Assembly: GCA_003242885.1 (NCBI GenBank)
Contig: QKMZ01000004.1
Span: forward strand, 186,001 to 250,000
Reading direction: 5' to 3'
Length of the DNA stretch: 64,000 nt
Source: Candidatus Melainabacteria bacterium
Lineage (GTDB): Bacteria; Cyanobacteriota; Vampirovibrionia; Obscuribacterales; Obscuribacteraceae
This document shows, piece after piece, positions 51,561 through 60,552 of the stretch; positions within the stretch are counted from its first letter, which is position 1, and each line of letters opens with the position of its first letter. The position numbers and the translations under genes were made by a program. A model generated the notes under the pieces. It saw only the letters and a list, made by a program, of their open reading frames with translations. It had not been told where the DNA came from and did not search any database.

Positions 51561-53732
51561 ATGAATAAGCCTGCTGTGACCATGAAGATGCTCAATAGCG
51601 GCGTGGCGTTGGTGACCCTGGACCTGCCGGACAGCAAGTACAACTTGCTGTCCGAGCGGGTGCTCCGGGACCTGATCGCGTGTCTCGATCAGGCCGCCAG
51701 CGACAAAGCCGTTAAGGGCATGGTTATCCACTCCGGTAAGCCCGACAATTTCGTGTTCGGCGCTAACATCGAAGAGATCCAGGCGGTCCAGAATCAGACC
51801 GCCAAAGCCGCCTATGACGCGAGCAATGTCGGTAAGGAAATCTTCTCGAAGATCGAGAAGATGCCCTTCCGCGTCGTCGTCGCCATCAACGGCATCTGCC
51901 TCGGAGGCGGCACCGAGATGTCTCTCGCGTGCCACTATCGCATCGCCTCCAACCATCCCAAGACCGCCATCGGTCTGCCGGAAGTGAAGCTCGGCTTCAT
52001 CCCCGGCTGGGGCGGCACCGTTCGCCTGCCCCGCCTGATCGGTCTTCCCTCGGCGGTCCTGCCGCCTCTTCCGTTCCTGCCCAAGGGCATCGGCTGGGGT
52101 GGTCTTCTGACCGGCGCCACCGCTGACGCGCACAAGGCGTGGCGGCTCGGTCTGGTCGACGAGACTGTCGAGGAAGCTGCGCTCCTGGAGCGTGCCGAGC
52201 AGATCGCTCTCACCGGCAAGGTGAAGCGCTATGTGAAGCCCATGAAGGTGCGCGCCGTCGAGAACTTCCTCACCAACACCGCTGCCGGTCGCGCCCTCGT
52301 CTTCAAGGCGGCGATGGCTGGTGTGATGAAGGAGACCCGCGGCAAGTATCCGGCTCCTGTCGACGCCTTGAAGGTCGCCGTGAAAGCGGTCGGCAATAAG
52401 GCCGAGCGCGCTGGTGCCTACGAAGCCGAGTCGCGCGCTTTCGGGCGCCTGGCTGTCAGCGCCGTGTCCAAGAACCTGGTGAACATCTTCTTCGCTCAGA
52501 CCGAGTCGAAGAAGGCGCGCAACAACGCGGCACCGGCTCTCAAGATCAAGAAGGTCGGCGTCATCGGCGCCGGCGTCATGGGCGCGGGCATCGCTCAGGC
52601 GGCTGCCTACGCCGGCTATGACGTCGTGCTCAAGGACATCAAGCAGGAAGCTCTGGACGCCGGCATGGCGACCGTGAAGGGACTGTTCGATGGTCTTGTC
52701 GCGAAGAAGAAGCTTTCGGCCACCGAAGGTGCTTCGCGTCTGGCTGCCGTGAAGGGCACGCTCGACTACGCCGACATGGCTGACTGCGACATGGTGATCG
52801 AAGCCGTCGTCGAAGTGATGAAGGTGAAGAAGATCGTGCTCGCCGACCTGGAAAAGGTCATCAAGAAGCCGTTCATCTTCGCGACCAATACGTCTTCGCT
52901 GTCCATCAGCGAGATGGCGTCCGGTGCTCGCAACCCCGAACTCGTCGTGGGCGTGCACTTCTTCAACCCGGTGCACAAGATGCCTCTCGTCGAGATCATC
53001 TACGGCGACACCACTTCTGACGCGGCTGCGGCTTCGGCTCAGGAGTTCTCGCTCAAGCTGGGCAAGACCACGGTCTTCTGTCTCGACCGTGCCGGCTTCA
53101 TCGTCAACGCGATTCTCACGCCCTACCTGCTGGAAGCCGTACGGCTGCTCGAGCAGGGTGTCGCGGCTGAGGACATCGAGAAGACGATGCAGTCCTTCGG
53201 CATGCCGATGGGCCCGCTCACCCTGCTCGACGAAGTCGGGCTGGATGTCGCCGGTCACGTCGCGCGCGTTCTGCACAACGCCTTCGGCGACCGTCTGAAC
53301 CCCCCGACCATCCTCAAGAAGGTCGACGAGGCGAAGCTGGTCGGTAAGAAGGGCGGCGAGGGCATCTACGCCTACGCTGAGGGCAAGCGCGCCGGCATCA
53401 ACCCGAAGGTCCAGGCCTGGGTCACTGCGCAGCCCGTGAAGAAGCAGCGTGGTGAGATTCAGGATCGTCTGGCGCTCGCCATGGTCAACGAGGCGGCGCG
53501 CGTTCTGGAGTCGGGCATCGTGTCCGATCCGCGCACGCTCGATCTCGCCATGATCTTCGGCACCGGCTTTCCGCCCTTCCTGGGTGGTCCGCTGCGCTAC
53601 GCCGACAGCGTGGGCATCAAGGTCGTGCACCAGAAGCTCGAGATGCTGTCCAAGGTTGCGGGTGAAAACTACGCGCCTTGCCAGCTCATCAAGGACATGG
53701 CCGCTCGCGGTCAGGCGTTCTATCAGGACTGA
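51561..53732 (+). CDS. fadB: bifunctional enoyl-CoA hydratase / 3-hydroxyacyl-CoA dehydrogenase
   Basis: The alpha subunit of the beta-oxidation complex (723 residues). The N-terminal crotonase domain has the oxyanion stretch GICLGGGTEMSLACHYRIAS (about 113-132) and GLPEVKLGFIPGWGGT (about 139-154), which include the two catalytic Glu positions. The C-terminal dehydrogenase has the NAD-binding KVGVIGAGVMGAGIAQAAAY (about 332-351), TNTSSLSISEMA and the catalytic His in VVGVHFFNPVHKMPLVEII. GAGG lies upstream of the ATG. The strong C/G-ending codon preference also creates long open frames on the other strand. A clear terminator follows. Confidence 0.95.
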   Translation: MNKPAVTMKMLNSGVALVTLDLPDSKYNLLSERVLRDLIACLDQAASDKAVKGMVIHSGKPDNFVFGANIEEIQAVQNQTAKAAYDASNVGKEIFSKIEKMPFRVVVAINGICLGGGTEMSLACHYRIASNHPKTAIGLPEVKLGFIPGWGGTVRLPRLIGLPSAVLPPLPFLPKGIGWGGLLTGATADAHKAWRLGLVDETVEEAALLERAEQIALTGKVKRYVKPMKVRAVENFLTNTAAGRALVFKAAMAGVMKETRGKYPAPVDALKVAVKAVGNKAERAGAYEAESRAFGRLAVSAVSKNLVNIFFAQTESKKARNNAAPALKIKKVGVIGAGVMGAGIAQAAAYAGYDVVLKDIKQEALDAGMATVKGLFDGLVAKKKLSATEGASRLAAVKGTLDYADMADCDMVIEAVVEVMKVKKIVLADLEKVIKKPFIFATNTSSLSISEMASGARNPELVVGVHFFNPVHKMPLVEIIYGDTTSDAAAASAQEFSLKLGKTTVFCLDRAGFIVNAILTPYLLEAVRLLEQGVAAEDIEKTMQSFGMPMGPLTLLDEVGLDVAGHVARVLHNAFGDRLNPPTILKKVDEAKLVGKKGGEGIYAYAEGKRAGINPKVQAWVTAQPVKKQRGEIQDRLALAMVNEAARVLESGIVSDPRTLDLAMIFGTGFPPFLGGPLRYADSVGIKVVHQKLEMLSKVAGENYAPCQLIKDMAARGQAFYQD

Positions 53733-53807
53733 TGCAGGTCCAGGTTGATCGTCGATCAGCCTAGTCTGTCTCTGACAGACATTCGTTGCATCGTCCGGCA
53801 GGAAACG

Positions 53808-53840
53808 GGGGAGAGTGCTCAATACTCTCTCCCGCTTTTC
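53808..53840 (+). terminator. intrinsic terminator of the fadA-fadB unit
   Basis: A 10-bp stem (GGGGGAGAGT / ACTCTCTCCC, one G-U pair) with a seven-base loop is followed by GC and TTTT (53837-53840). Confidence 0.85.
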
Positions 53841-53931
53841 TGCTTTGTTCGATTCTCTACTATAGAAATGCGTAATACCTGGTCGTATTTAAACAATCAG
53901 CTATCCTTTCAATATGGAGTTGGGGGCGCAC

Positions 53932-54705
53932 ATGACTACCACTAAAGATGATGTAAAACGCCAGTTCGGTGCAAACGCCGAGAAGTACGCGACGAGCAAG
54001 ACTCACGCACTGGGCTCCGATCTTCAGATTGTTCTCGCGTATTTGGAAGCGCAGCCCCACATGCGTGTTTTAGATGTTGCAACCGGTGCTGGTCATACCG
54101 CAGCCATGATTGCGCCTTGGGTTGAACATGTAACAGCCTCTGATCTCTCACCTGAAATGATTGAGCAAACAAAGAAGCTCTTTGCTTCAAAAGGGCTATC
54201 CAACACAGATGCAGTAGTTGTCGATGTAGAAGCGCTAGAGTTTCCGGACAACACATTCGATGCCGTAACCTGCCGAATTGCGCCTCACCACTTTCTGGAC
54301 ATTCAGAAGGCTGTCGACGAAATTGCGCGCGTGCTTAAGCCAGGTGGAGCGTTCATCCTTGAAGATAGCGCTTCTCCGCAGTCAAAGCGGCTCGACAGAT
54401 TTGTCAATTCGCTGGAGAAGTTGCGCGATCCCACCCACGTTCGCGCTTATACCAAACGAGAGTGGCGGCGCATGCTTATTCATTCTGGACTGCGTGTCGT
54501 TCGCAGCGAACTGTATCGAAAGACGCATAATGTCGAAGATTGGATGACCAATTCAGGTTGCTCTGAAGAGTTGAAACAACAAGTGCGCACGATGTTTGTG
54601 CAGGCTCCCGATATCGCGAAAGTTTATTATGCAATCGAAATCAGTGATGGAAAACCTGTCTCCTACACGGACGATAAGCTCATTCTCAAGGCTGTAAAAC
54701 GTTAG
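53932..54705 (+). CDS. class I SAM-dependent methyltransferase (UbiE/Methyltransf_11 type)
   Basis: The 257-residue protein has the SAM-binding motif I VLDVATGAGHTAAMIAP (about 47-63), the acidic end of strand 2 (TASDLSPEMIEQ), motif II DAVVVDVEALEFPDNTFDAV (about 98-117) and motif III RVLKPGGAFILED (about 136-148). The substrate is unknown: no quinone- or cobalamin-specific feature is visible. ATG 53932 follows a GGAG/GGGGG purine run; the frame also has an ATG at 53914. Codon style returns to the AT-richer type immediately after the FadB terminator. Confidence 0.88.
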   Translation: MTTTKDDVKRQFGANAEKYATSKTHALGSDLQIVLAYLEAQPHMRVLDVATGAGHTAAMIAPWVEHVTASDLSPEMIEQTKKLFASKGLSNTDAVVVDVEALEFPDNTFDAVTCRIAPHHFLDIQKAVDEIARVLKPGGAFILEDSASPQSKRLDRFVNSLEKLRDPTHVRAYTKREWRRMLIHSGLRVVRSELYRKTHNVEDWMTNSGCSEELKQQVRTMFVQAPDIAKVYYAIEISDGKPVSYTDDKLILKAVKR

Positions 54706-54773
54706 ATCGTCCCTGCCATAGACCTTGGTTTGGGCACTAAGGGTGGTGGCGCTGCTCTTTTCTGTTTTCTATC

Positions 54774-55274
54774 CTAGGCTTGTGCTTTCAGTTCAAAATA
54801 CTTGTCGCGGTAGTGATTGAGCGACTTTTGAGTCCTGTCTTGTCCGCTGTTCAAAGCGAAAAGAGGCGGTGGGGAAAAACTTTCTGAAATTGCAAAAACG
54901 GGCAGCAGGTTTTTGTCGACCATTTCCTTTTCCATCGCTTTGAAGTCCGGGCCTGTCTTTTCTGCGTTAGCGCTGTAAGCGATGTCATGGACATGACCAA
55001 AGAAATCGTATTTCTTTGGTTTTGAATCGGCTTCAGGAGTGGCTTCTGATGCAGCGTCACTTGTTGCTGCTGCTTCCTCGTGAGGAACTTCATCTTCCCA
55101 ATATTCATCTGGAGGCGCATTTTGATTGAGTCCGGCCAAGACATCGGCCCCGTTCAATCTGTTTTCTTCTGTTTGCAGAGGCGGTGAATCAAGACCAGCA
55201 GCCGATCTCGACTGGTCTTCGTTCAAACTCGCCAATGGGGGTGGCGGTGCAAGTGGGGCTTGGGGGGCTGTCAT
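54774..55274 (-). CDS. hypothetical acidic Pro-rich protein
   Basis: A 166-residue product. The N-terminus is Pro/Ala-rich (APQAPLAPPPPLASL), the middle acidic (DEYWEDEVPHEEAAATS) and the C-terminal third looks folded (YDFFGHVHDIAYSA; FKAMEKEMVDKNLLPVFAIS; LNHYRDKYFELKAQA). There is no signal peptide and no recognised family. It is convergent with the methyltransferase gene (69-base gap). Confidence 0.55.
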   Translation of the reverse strand: MTAPQAPLAPPPPLASLNEDQSRSAAGLDSPPLQTEENRLNGADVLAGLNQNAPPDEYWEDEVPHEEAAATSDAASEATPEADSKPKKYDFFGHVHDIAYSANAEKTGPDFKAMEKEMVDKNLLPVFAISESFSPPPLFALNSGQDRTQKSLNHYRDKYFELKAQA

Positions 55275-55935
55275 GCGAGTGTTGTTTTAGTAACTGCGTG
55301 GCAGGAGACCAGACAAATGGTCTGGTCGAATATAGGGCTGCCAAGTCGAAGGGGCTGACAGGACTATATAACAGCAGCCTTCGTGAACTTGACGTGAAAG
55401 TGCGCGCCCAGTGCAAAAGTTTGCGCTAGCACTTTGCAGCCAGGCTGGTATTGCGGCTTTTCATACCAGTATGTGCTGCTTTGCAGCGTCCTTTCGTATC
55501 TCGCGCGATCGCTTGGCAAGCGCAAAAATCTAAATTTGTCACACCTCTTGAAATCAACCCCGGTGCTGGTGCCGTGATCATTGGATTTGCGGGTGCCAGT
55601 GCGCTTCTTATGATTGCCGTTTGTAAAACATTGGACGTTTCTCCATGGCAACTGAATCATCGCGGTTGTTAGGGTGGGCGTACCTCGTATTCCCCATCAT
55701 ATTTGCCTGAAAACACCCGGCACTCTTTCCAGCGTAGTTGAACTAGACAAACATCCAACCCACTCCAGAGGTGGCTAGGGATGAATCGTGTCAGTTTGCA
55801 ACACGTGGTCGGAAGAGTGTTACGAGGCGGGCTGTTCAGGCTTCTTGCTTCCATAACCGGCTTGCCATTTCGCAAGTCAACCCAAGGTCTAGCCCGAGTG
55901 GAAAACCCACTCTGCAAGCAAGGAAAAGTGAACAC
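55275..55935. other. intergenic region with hairpin
   Basis: No convincing gene in about 660 bases; short open frames lack ribosome sites and family features. A perfect 7-bp hairpin CTGGTAT/ATACCAG lies at 55445-55469, flanked by near-direct repeats of CTTTGCAGC. It must contain the promoters of the flanking divergent genes. Confidence 0.4.
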
Positions 55936-57576
55936 ATGAGCACTTCGAATTCGAAGAATGACGGACAGGTCGTCCGTTCCGAGAAGCCCACGTCTGTCGA
56001 ACTCACCGTCTACCAATCCGGTGATGCCGTCGTCCACGAGTCGCGCGAGGTCGAATTGCCCAAGGGCAAGGTGACCATCCAGCTCGAGGGACTGCCCCAG
56101 AACTTCGTCGAGGACTCCTTCGAGGTCTCCGATGTCTCAGGCCCCGGTGCTTTCAAGCTCGGTCCCGACAGCTTCAAGCCGGCGAACCTCTCCTCGGCAG
56201 CTCTGCTGCAGAAGGCGGTCGGCCGCAAGATCACGCTTCTCGAGCAGACCTCCCAGGGTCAGATTCGCACCACCGGCACGCTGCGTTTCGTGCTCGGCAA
56301 CCAGCTCGTCATCGAGGACGCCAACGGCATCCAGGTGCTTCCGCTCACGCAGAAGTTCGAGCTCGAATCGATCCCCGATGGCCTGAGCGCCACTCCGTCT
56401 CTCTCGCTCGAGCCCACGACTGCCGAATCCGGCGTCTATCTGCTCAATTCCATGTACGAGACCGGTGGTCTTTCGTGGGCTCCGCGCTATGCGGTGTTCT
56501 ACGACGACAAGACCGGTACCGTGACCAAGCTGCGCTGCCGCGTCAAGCTGACCAACCAGACCGGCGCCGACTTCGATGACGCCCAGCTGAAGCTGCTGGC
56601 TGCGCACAACACCTCGCGTGGTGGTGGCCGCGGGCGCATGCGCGCTCAGGGCCTCGAGTCCGCCATGCAGCCGATGGCTGCCGCGGCTTCCTTCGGCGGT
56701 GCCGCTGACTACGCGGACAACGCCGAAGTCGGTTCCGTCGGCGAACAGAAGATCTACGTTCTGCCCGAGAAGCTGACGCTGAAGAACGGCGAGACGAAGC
56801 GCCCCTACCTGGTCGTCGCCAAGGACGTCCCGGTGAAGTCCGAGTTCTACCTGCCGGCCGCCTACCACTACCAGCTCGCCGCCAGCGAGGAAGACGACCG
56901 CAAGCTGCCCGTCTTCGTGCGTCTGCGCCTGCGCAACGACAAGGACAACAACCTCGGCATCGCGCTTCCCGCCGGCGAAGTCGCTGTCTTCCAGCCGGAT
57001 TCCACCGGCAAGTACCAGAAGACCGACCCGCAGCTCCAGATCGGCGCCGTCGCCAAGGGCGAGGCGTTCAAGCTCGAGCTCACCACTCCGTCGTCCGACG
57101 TGAAGGGTGCGCGCCGCCTGGTGTCCTTCCATCAGGACCCCGAGGAGAAGGAGCCCGTGGTCGAGCCGGTTCCGGAGGGCGGTCACGTCTACCCGCAGCA
57201 CGAAGTTGCCAGCGAAGGCGGCTTCGAAGGTGGCCCGCGCATGACCATGGGTATGTCCGTCCAGGGCGGCCCGCGCGTCGGCACCCCCGGTGAGCACGCT
57301 CGTCGCCGCCAGGAAGTCGCCGAAGGCGCCGGCAAGCAGGCGAAGAAGGAGCCGAAGCCGCGCTTCCGTGAGGAACAGCGCGAGATCACGGTCTACAACT
57401 TCAAGGACAAGCCGGTCCAGGTCATCGTGCAGGAGCAGCTGCCGCACGGCTACAGCTTCCTCGACAAGACCCACGAGCTGATCACCGACAGCGAGAACAG
57501 CGGCACCTTCACCGTCGACGTGCCGGCCAACGGCCAGGTCACCATCGGCTACGGCATCCGCTGGAAGATCAACTAA
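55936..57576 (+). CDS. DUF4139 domain-containing protein
   Basis: A 546-residue protein of the DUF4139/mucoidy-inhibitor-A-like family, whose biochemical role is unknown. Family features: the N-terminal beta-rich part (VELTVYQSGDAVVHESREVE, LPKGKVTIQLEGLPQNF), the central SWAPRYAVFYDDKTGTVTKL then VKLTNQTGADFDDAQLKLLA (about 172-215), and the C-terminal REITVYNFKDKPVQVIVQEQ and GYGIRW (about 480-545). A Gly/Met/Arg-rich linker lies at about 420-470. ATG 55936 is preferred; the frame opens 55 codons earlier without support. No signal peptide is visible. It has the strong C/G-ending codon style, isolated between AT-richer genes. Confidence 0.85.
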   Translation: MSTSNSKNDGQVVRSEKPTSVELTVYQSGDAVVHESREVELPKGKVTIQLEGLPQNFVEDSFEVSDVSGPGAFKLGPDSFKPANLSSAALLQKAVGRKITLLEQTSQGQIRTTGTLRFVLGNQLVIEDANGIQVLPLTQKFELESIPDGLSATPSLSLEPTTAESGVYLLNSMYETGGLSWAPRYAVFYDDKTGTVTKLRCRVKLTNQTGADFDDAQLKLLAAHNTSRGGGRGRMRAQGLESAMQPMAAAASFGGAADYADNAEVGSVGEQKIYVLPEKLTLKNGETKRPYLVVAKDVPVKSEFYLPAAYHYQLAASEEDDRKLPVFVRLRLRNDKDNNLGIALPAGEVAVFQPDSTGKYQKTDPQLQIGAVAKGEAFKLELTTPSSDVKGARRLVSFHQDPEEKEPVVEPVPEGGHVYPQHEVASEGGFEGGPRMTMGMSVQGGPRVGTPGEHARRRQEVAEGAGKQAKKEPKPRFREEQREITVYNFKDKPVQVIVQEQLPHGYSFLDKTHELITDSENSGTFTVDVPANGQVTIGYGIRWKIN

Positions 57577-57648
57577 GCCGTTCATCGGCTTAGGCACCAA
57601 ACCCAACCAGCAGCCGTTTCGCATCGGCTGTTGATTAGATAAAGTGCG

Positions 57649-57698
57649 CGAGAAAGAGAGGCGGAGAAATTTTTCTCCTCCTCTCTTTTCTCGTTTTT
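57649..57698 (+). terminator. long intrinsic terminator after the DUF4139 gene
   Basis: A purine arm (CGAGAAAGAGAGG...GGAGAAA) pairs with a pyrimidine arm (TTTCTCC...CCTCTCTTTTCTCG), giving about 20 pairs with small bulges, followed by five T residues (57694-57698). Confidence 0.85.
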
Positions 57699-57938
57699 AA
57701 CGTGCGTCTACTAAGCCATGTCATAAATAGAAAAGCAGTCGATTTCAACAGGTACCCTTTCTGCGAGAATTTTGAAATCGAGGTAGGCGCTCGCGGCTAG
57801 ACTGTGATAGTTTGTGTTCAGCAAGGCGCTAATGGGATAAATCGATACCTTTGCAGGGAAGATCATCCTCATAAAAGCATGTCGGATGTGAGGGTACATA
57901 GCTCTCGATTTCCTGCCTGGACGGACAGAGATCTTGTA

Positions 57939-58283
57939 ATGAAGCAAACGGAAACAGACGAAGCATTTCTCCTGCAGGGAGCTGTCGAGCTTTTTAGTGA
58001 GAAAAGTCGCCTGGATAAGAATCTCTTGCCCAAATTGAAGGAGAAGATTCCGGGCTTTTCCGACCCGCAATATGTCTCTGCTTATTCAAGGGTAGAAGCG
58101 CTATTCGATAGAGCTTGCAAGCTTGTTTTCCAGTGGACGACTGAAAATCCACCGGGCGCTGAATTCGAACTGCCTGATAAAGAGCGGGTCTTCGTTGATG
58201 AATTGGCAAAGGAATGCGCTGGCTTTACCGAGGAAGATTACAACGCCGCCCTGGCGTATGGATTTGAAATGACCATTTTCTAG
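57939..58283 (+). CDS. hypothetical small acidic protein
   Basis: A 114-residue helical, charged protein (for example LLQGAVELFSEKSRLDKNLL and KERVFVDELAKECAGFTEED). ATG 57939 is chosen; an in-frame ATG at 57879 would add 20 residues, and neither has a strong ribosome site. No family recognised. It lies upstream of a TPR gene on the same strand (about 245 bases apart). Confidence 0.55.
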   Translation: MKQTETDEAFLLQGAVELFSEKSRLDKNLLPKLKEKIPGFSDPQYVSAYSRVEALFDRACKLVFQWTTENPPGAEFELPDKERVFVDELAKECAGFTEEDYNAALAYGFEMTIF

Positions 58284-58527
58284 GCATTTTTTCTCTTATG
58301 TACGCTTGGATTGAAACCGTTTGTGGCACCAAATGCGGTGCCGTTTTTGCTTTTTGCATGTTTCTTTAGAACTTTTGGTAATGTCCTTAAATTGCATAGT
58401 TATAGAAAGGCGAACTGGGTAAATGTGATCTGTGCGAGTAGATTCAGTCGCTTAATCTTTCATGTTCATGAGCGAGCTGGTTTGCCGGACATTGGGTTTG
58501 TCGCTTTGGAATCCACCGAGTAAAAAC

Positions 58528-59517
58528 ATGCCGCTGCCTCCCAGAGAAGTGCCAGAAGGATTGACGTCTAAGGGCTATAAACGGCTTGGCGCGTTGTATA
58601 TGCTCATGGGCTGCCAGAAGCAGGCTGTCGAAGCCCTGACGCGCTCCAGTGAAATGAGGCGTGCTCTGGCTTCTGCCGAGGATCCTGAGAAGGGTAAGGA
58701 AGCTGATAATGATGGCGCGATGACCGAGAGTCTGAAGTTCAGCCTCAATTTGCTAAAGCTTTGGCGCAAGGCAGCGACTGATGATGCTGATTACGATGCT
58801 GGACCGTTCCAGTCTACGGCGGGTTTAGATTCTGACGGTGACGCTGAGGCGGAGATAAGGAAACAGCTGATCGCTCTGGGCGTGGCCGAGAGCGAAGTAG
58901 ACCAGTACCTGAGTAAGCTTTTGGAATCGATGACAGAATTGAAAAACTCGGAGCCGCCGCCGCTTGATGTTCCGGAAGGTTTGACTGCCGCTGAGTATTA
59001 CGAACTTGGATTGAAATACAAAGAAATCGGATGGACCGAACAAGCCCGCGATGCACTCGCTTTTGCAATAGAAATAGAACCGGATGGCGAGTCCGGAAAG
59101 CTGGCTGCGTCTTATTTAAGAACCAAAATCCCGCGCCATCCAGTCCCTCTTGTCGCAGAGCAGACGAATATTCACGGCTTCAATCAATTCTGCAGTGGCG
59201 ATGAGAATGGCGCGAGAGAAACATTCGAAGCCTTGATTGCTGAATATCCAGACTTTGAATGGCCATATGGGAATCTTGGCTGTCTCTTTATTCAGTTGGG
59301 TGACGTAGGCAAGGCGAAAAAGATTCTTCGCAAGGCAATCGACATAAACCCTTTTTATGTAAACGCCTGGCTGCATATGTCGAGGGCGGAAGCTCTGGAT
59401 GGAAACTATGAAGAGTCGTACAAATGCCTGCGGCAGGTAGAAGAAATTGACAGCGATGAAACTTCGATAGTCGGCATCAGAAAGCTCGTGGACGAAATTT
59501 CGGCTGAAGACATTTGA
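58528..59517 (+). CDS. TPR protein with duplicated module
   Basis: The protein (329 residues from ATG 58528; the frame opens at 58462) contains two copies of a module that begins VPEGLT followed by a helix pair: VPEGLTSKGYKRLGALYMLM and VPEGLTAAEYYELGLKYKEI. Two further TPR units lie near the C-terminus (FEWPYGNLGCLFIQLGDVGK; AWLHMSRAEALDGNYEESYK). No signal peptide, so a cytoplasmic interaction protein is likely. Partner and function unknown. Confidence 0.75.
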   Translation: MPLPPREVPEGLTSKGYKRLGALYMLMGCQKQAVEALTRSSEMRRALASAEDPEKGKEADNDGAMTESLKFSLNLLKLWRKAATDDADYDAGPFQSTAGLDSDGDAEAEIRKQLIALGVAESEVDQYLSKLLESMTELKNSEPPPLDVPEGLTAAEYYELGLKYKEIGWTEQARDALAFAIEIEPDGESGKLAASYLRTKIPRHPVPLVAEQTNIHGFNQFCSGDENGARETFEALIAEYPDFEWPYGNLGCLFIQLGDVGKAKKILRKAIDINPFYVNAWLHMSRAEALDGNYEESYKCLRQVEEIDSDETSIVGIRKLVDEISAEDI

Positions 59518-59656
59518 TTCTCGGTTAGGTTGGTTGATTCTCGTTCAAAATAGGTGCCACGCGTTCAAGTTAGTTGGCGCTCGTTCTGGCCAGTCGGTAA
59601 TAGTCTGGATTCTTTGCCACCGTATATAGTGCTGGGTTTTTCGTCTTCATACTATC

Positions 59657-59691
59657 GCTGCGGAATGAGACATAATCACGGTTTGCTAAAG
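59657..59691. repeat. 35-bp dispersed repeat, copy B
   Basis: Matches 45522-45556 with three mismatches. It lies between the convergent TPR and nadD genes, beyond the nadD terminator. The rest of 59518-59838 holds no gene. Confidence 0.8.
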
Positions 59692-59739
59692 TTGTACTTG
59701 TTCTTTAGTGTTCTATTATAATAATTAGTACAGCCTGGC

Positions 59740-59794
59740 AAAAAAGCTGACTCGTCAGAGAATGACTGTGGAAGCCATTCAAGACGAGTCAGCT
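59740..59794 (-). terminator. intrinsic terminator of nadD
   Basis: A 12-bp stem (AGCTGACTCGTC at 59745-59756 with GACGAGTCAGCT at 59783-59794) and an inner AATG/CATT pairing. On the minus strand it is followed by a run of T residues (59745-59740). Its form and the downstream repeat parallel the terminator at 45601. Confidence 0.8.
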
Positions 59795-59838
59795 AAGGTG
59801 CAGTTTCGCGGCTGACGTTTTGTCGAGCTGCTGTTTGT

Positions 59839-60552
59839 CTACTTCTTTTCCGTCAGCGGACGCCTGCGACCGCTGACTTTGAGAGTAGTTATGTGAAACT
59901 GACGACCTCCGAACGCGGCTTCTGCTGTGGTTTCGGCTGGAATTTCGTTCTTGTAGTGTCCCTTGCGCTCGAGGATTTCAGCGACTGCGGCAGGCACCAC
60001 GTAGCGGATAGACTTGCCGGCGCGGATCCACTTGCGCACGAGTGTGCTACTGATGCCGCTGGGCGGGCAATCAATCAGCTCGATTTGCGCCTCCGGCAAT
60101 GTTTCACGCCAGGTGATCAGCGCCTTCTGAGCGTCTTCACTGGCTCGTGGAGAGATGAGCAGCCTCACCAATCCGAGAAATTCTGCGCGCCGGTCATAGC
60201 GAACCAGGTTGTCGATGACGTCCTCACCGCAGATGAAATTGAGCCGGACGCTGTCACCGAGCTGTTCTTTCAACTGCTTGAGGGTGTCGATCGTCCAGGT
60301 AATTCCGGGGCGGTCGATTTCGATACGTGAAGCCTCGAAAAGGGGATTGTCCCGGACGCCCGCTTTGACCATCTCGAACCTGCTTTCGCGGTCCAAGACG
60401 TCGACTTTCTTGTGCGGAGGCGTGCCATTGGGAACGAAAATCACCTTGGCGAGACCATGCTGTTCGAGAGCGAACTGCGCAACAGCCAATTCACGAATGT
60501 GCATTGGGTTGAACGTGCCGCCCATGATTCCAACTTCGGTCATGGTTTTCAT
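59839..60552 (-). CDS. nadD: nicotinate-nucleotide adenylyltransferase
   Basis: NadD makes deamido-NAD+ from nicotinate mononucleotide and ATP. The 237-residue protein shows the N-terminal VGIMGGTFNPMH (about 7-18), FVPNGTPPHKK (about 39-49), the middle DTLKQLKEQLGDSVRLNFIC and the late ISSTLVRKWIRAGKSIRYVV with the ISSTxxR motif. The catalytic (H/T)-x-G-H motif reads H-I-R-E here: the first His is kept but Gly-His is replaced. A C-terminal tail of about 40 residues (205-237) exceeds the family. It has a moderately GC-rich codon style. The assignment is firm by overall pattern; activity is less certain. Confidence 0.85.
   Translation of the reverse strand: MKTMTEVGIMGGTFNPMHIRELAVAQFALEQHGLAKVIFVPNGTPPHKKVDVLDRESRFEMVKAGVRDNPLFEASRIEIDRPGITWTIDTLKQLKEQLGDSVRLNFICGEDVIDNLVRYDRRAEFLGLVRLLISPRASEDAQKALITWRETLPEAQIELIDCPPSGISSTLVRKWIRAGKSIRYVVPAAVAEILERKGHYKNEIPAETTAEAAFGGRQFHITTLKVSGRRRPLTEKK

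Noticed and set aside
50141..51643. 500-codon minus-strand frame opposite the thiolase gene
   Set aside because: Antisense shadow of a clear thiolase.
51468..53822. 784-codon minus-strand frame opposite fadB
   Set aside because: Same cause: biased codons remove stops on the other strand. The translation is Arg/His/Leu-rich and motif-free.
55451..55672. 73-codon plus-strand frame upstream of the DUF4139 gene
   Set aside because: No ribosome site, no homology pattern, and it crosses a hairpin; treated as intergenic.
56137..57624. 495-codon minus-strand frame opposite the DUF4139 gene
   Set aside because: Antisense shadow; low-complexity Leu/Val/Asp/Arg composition.
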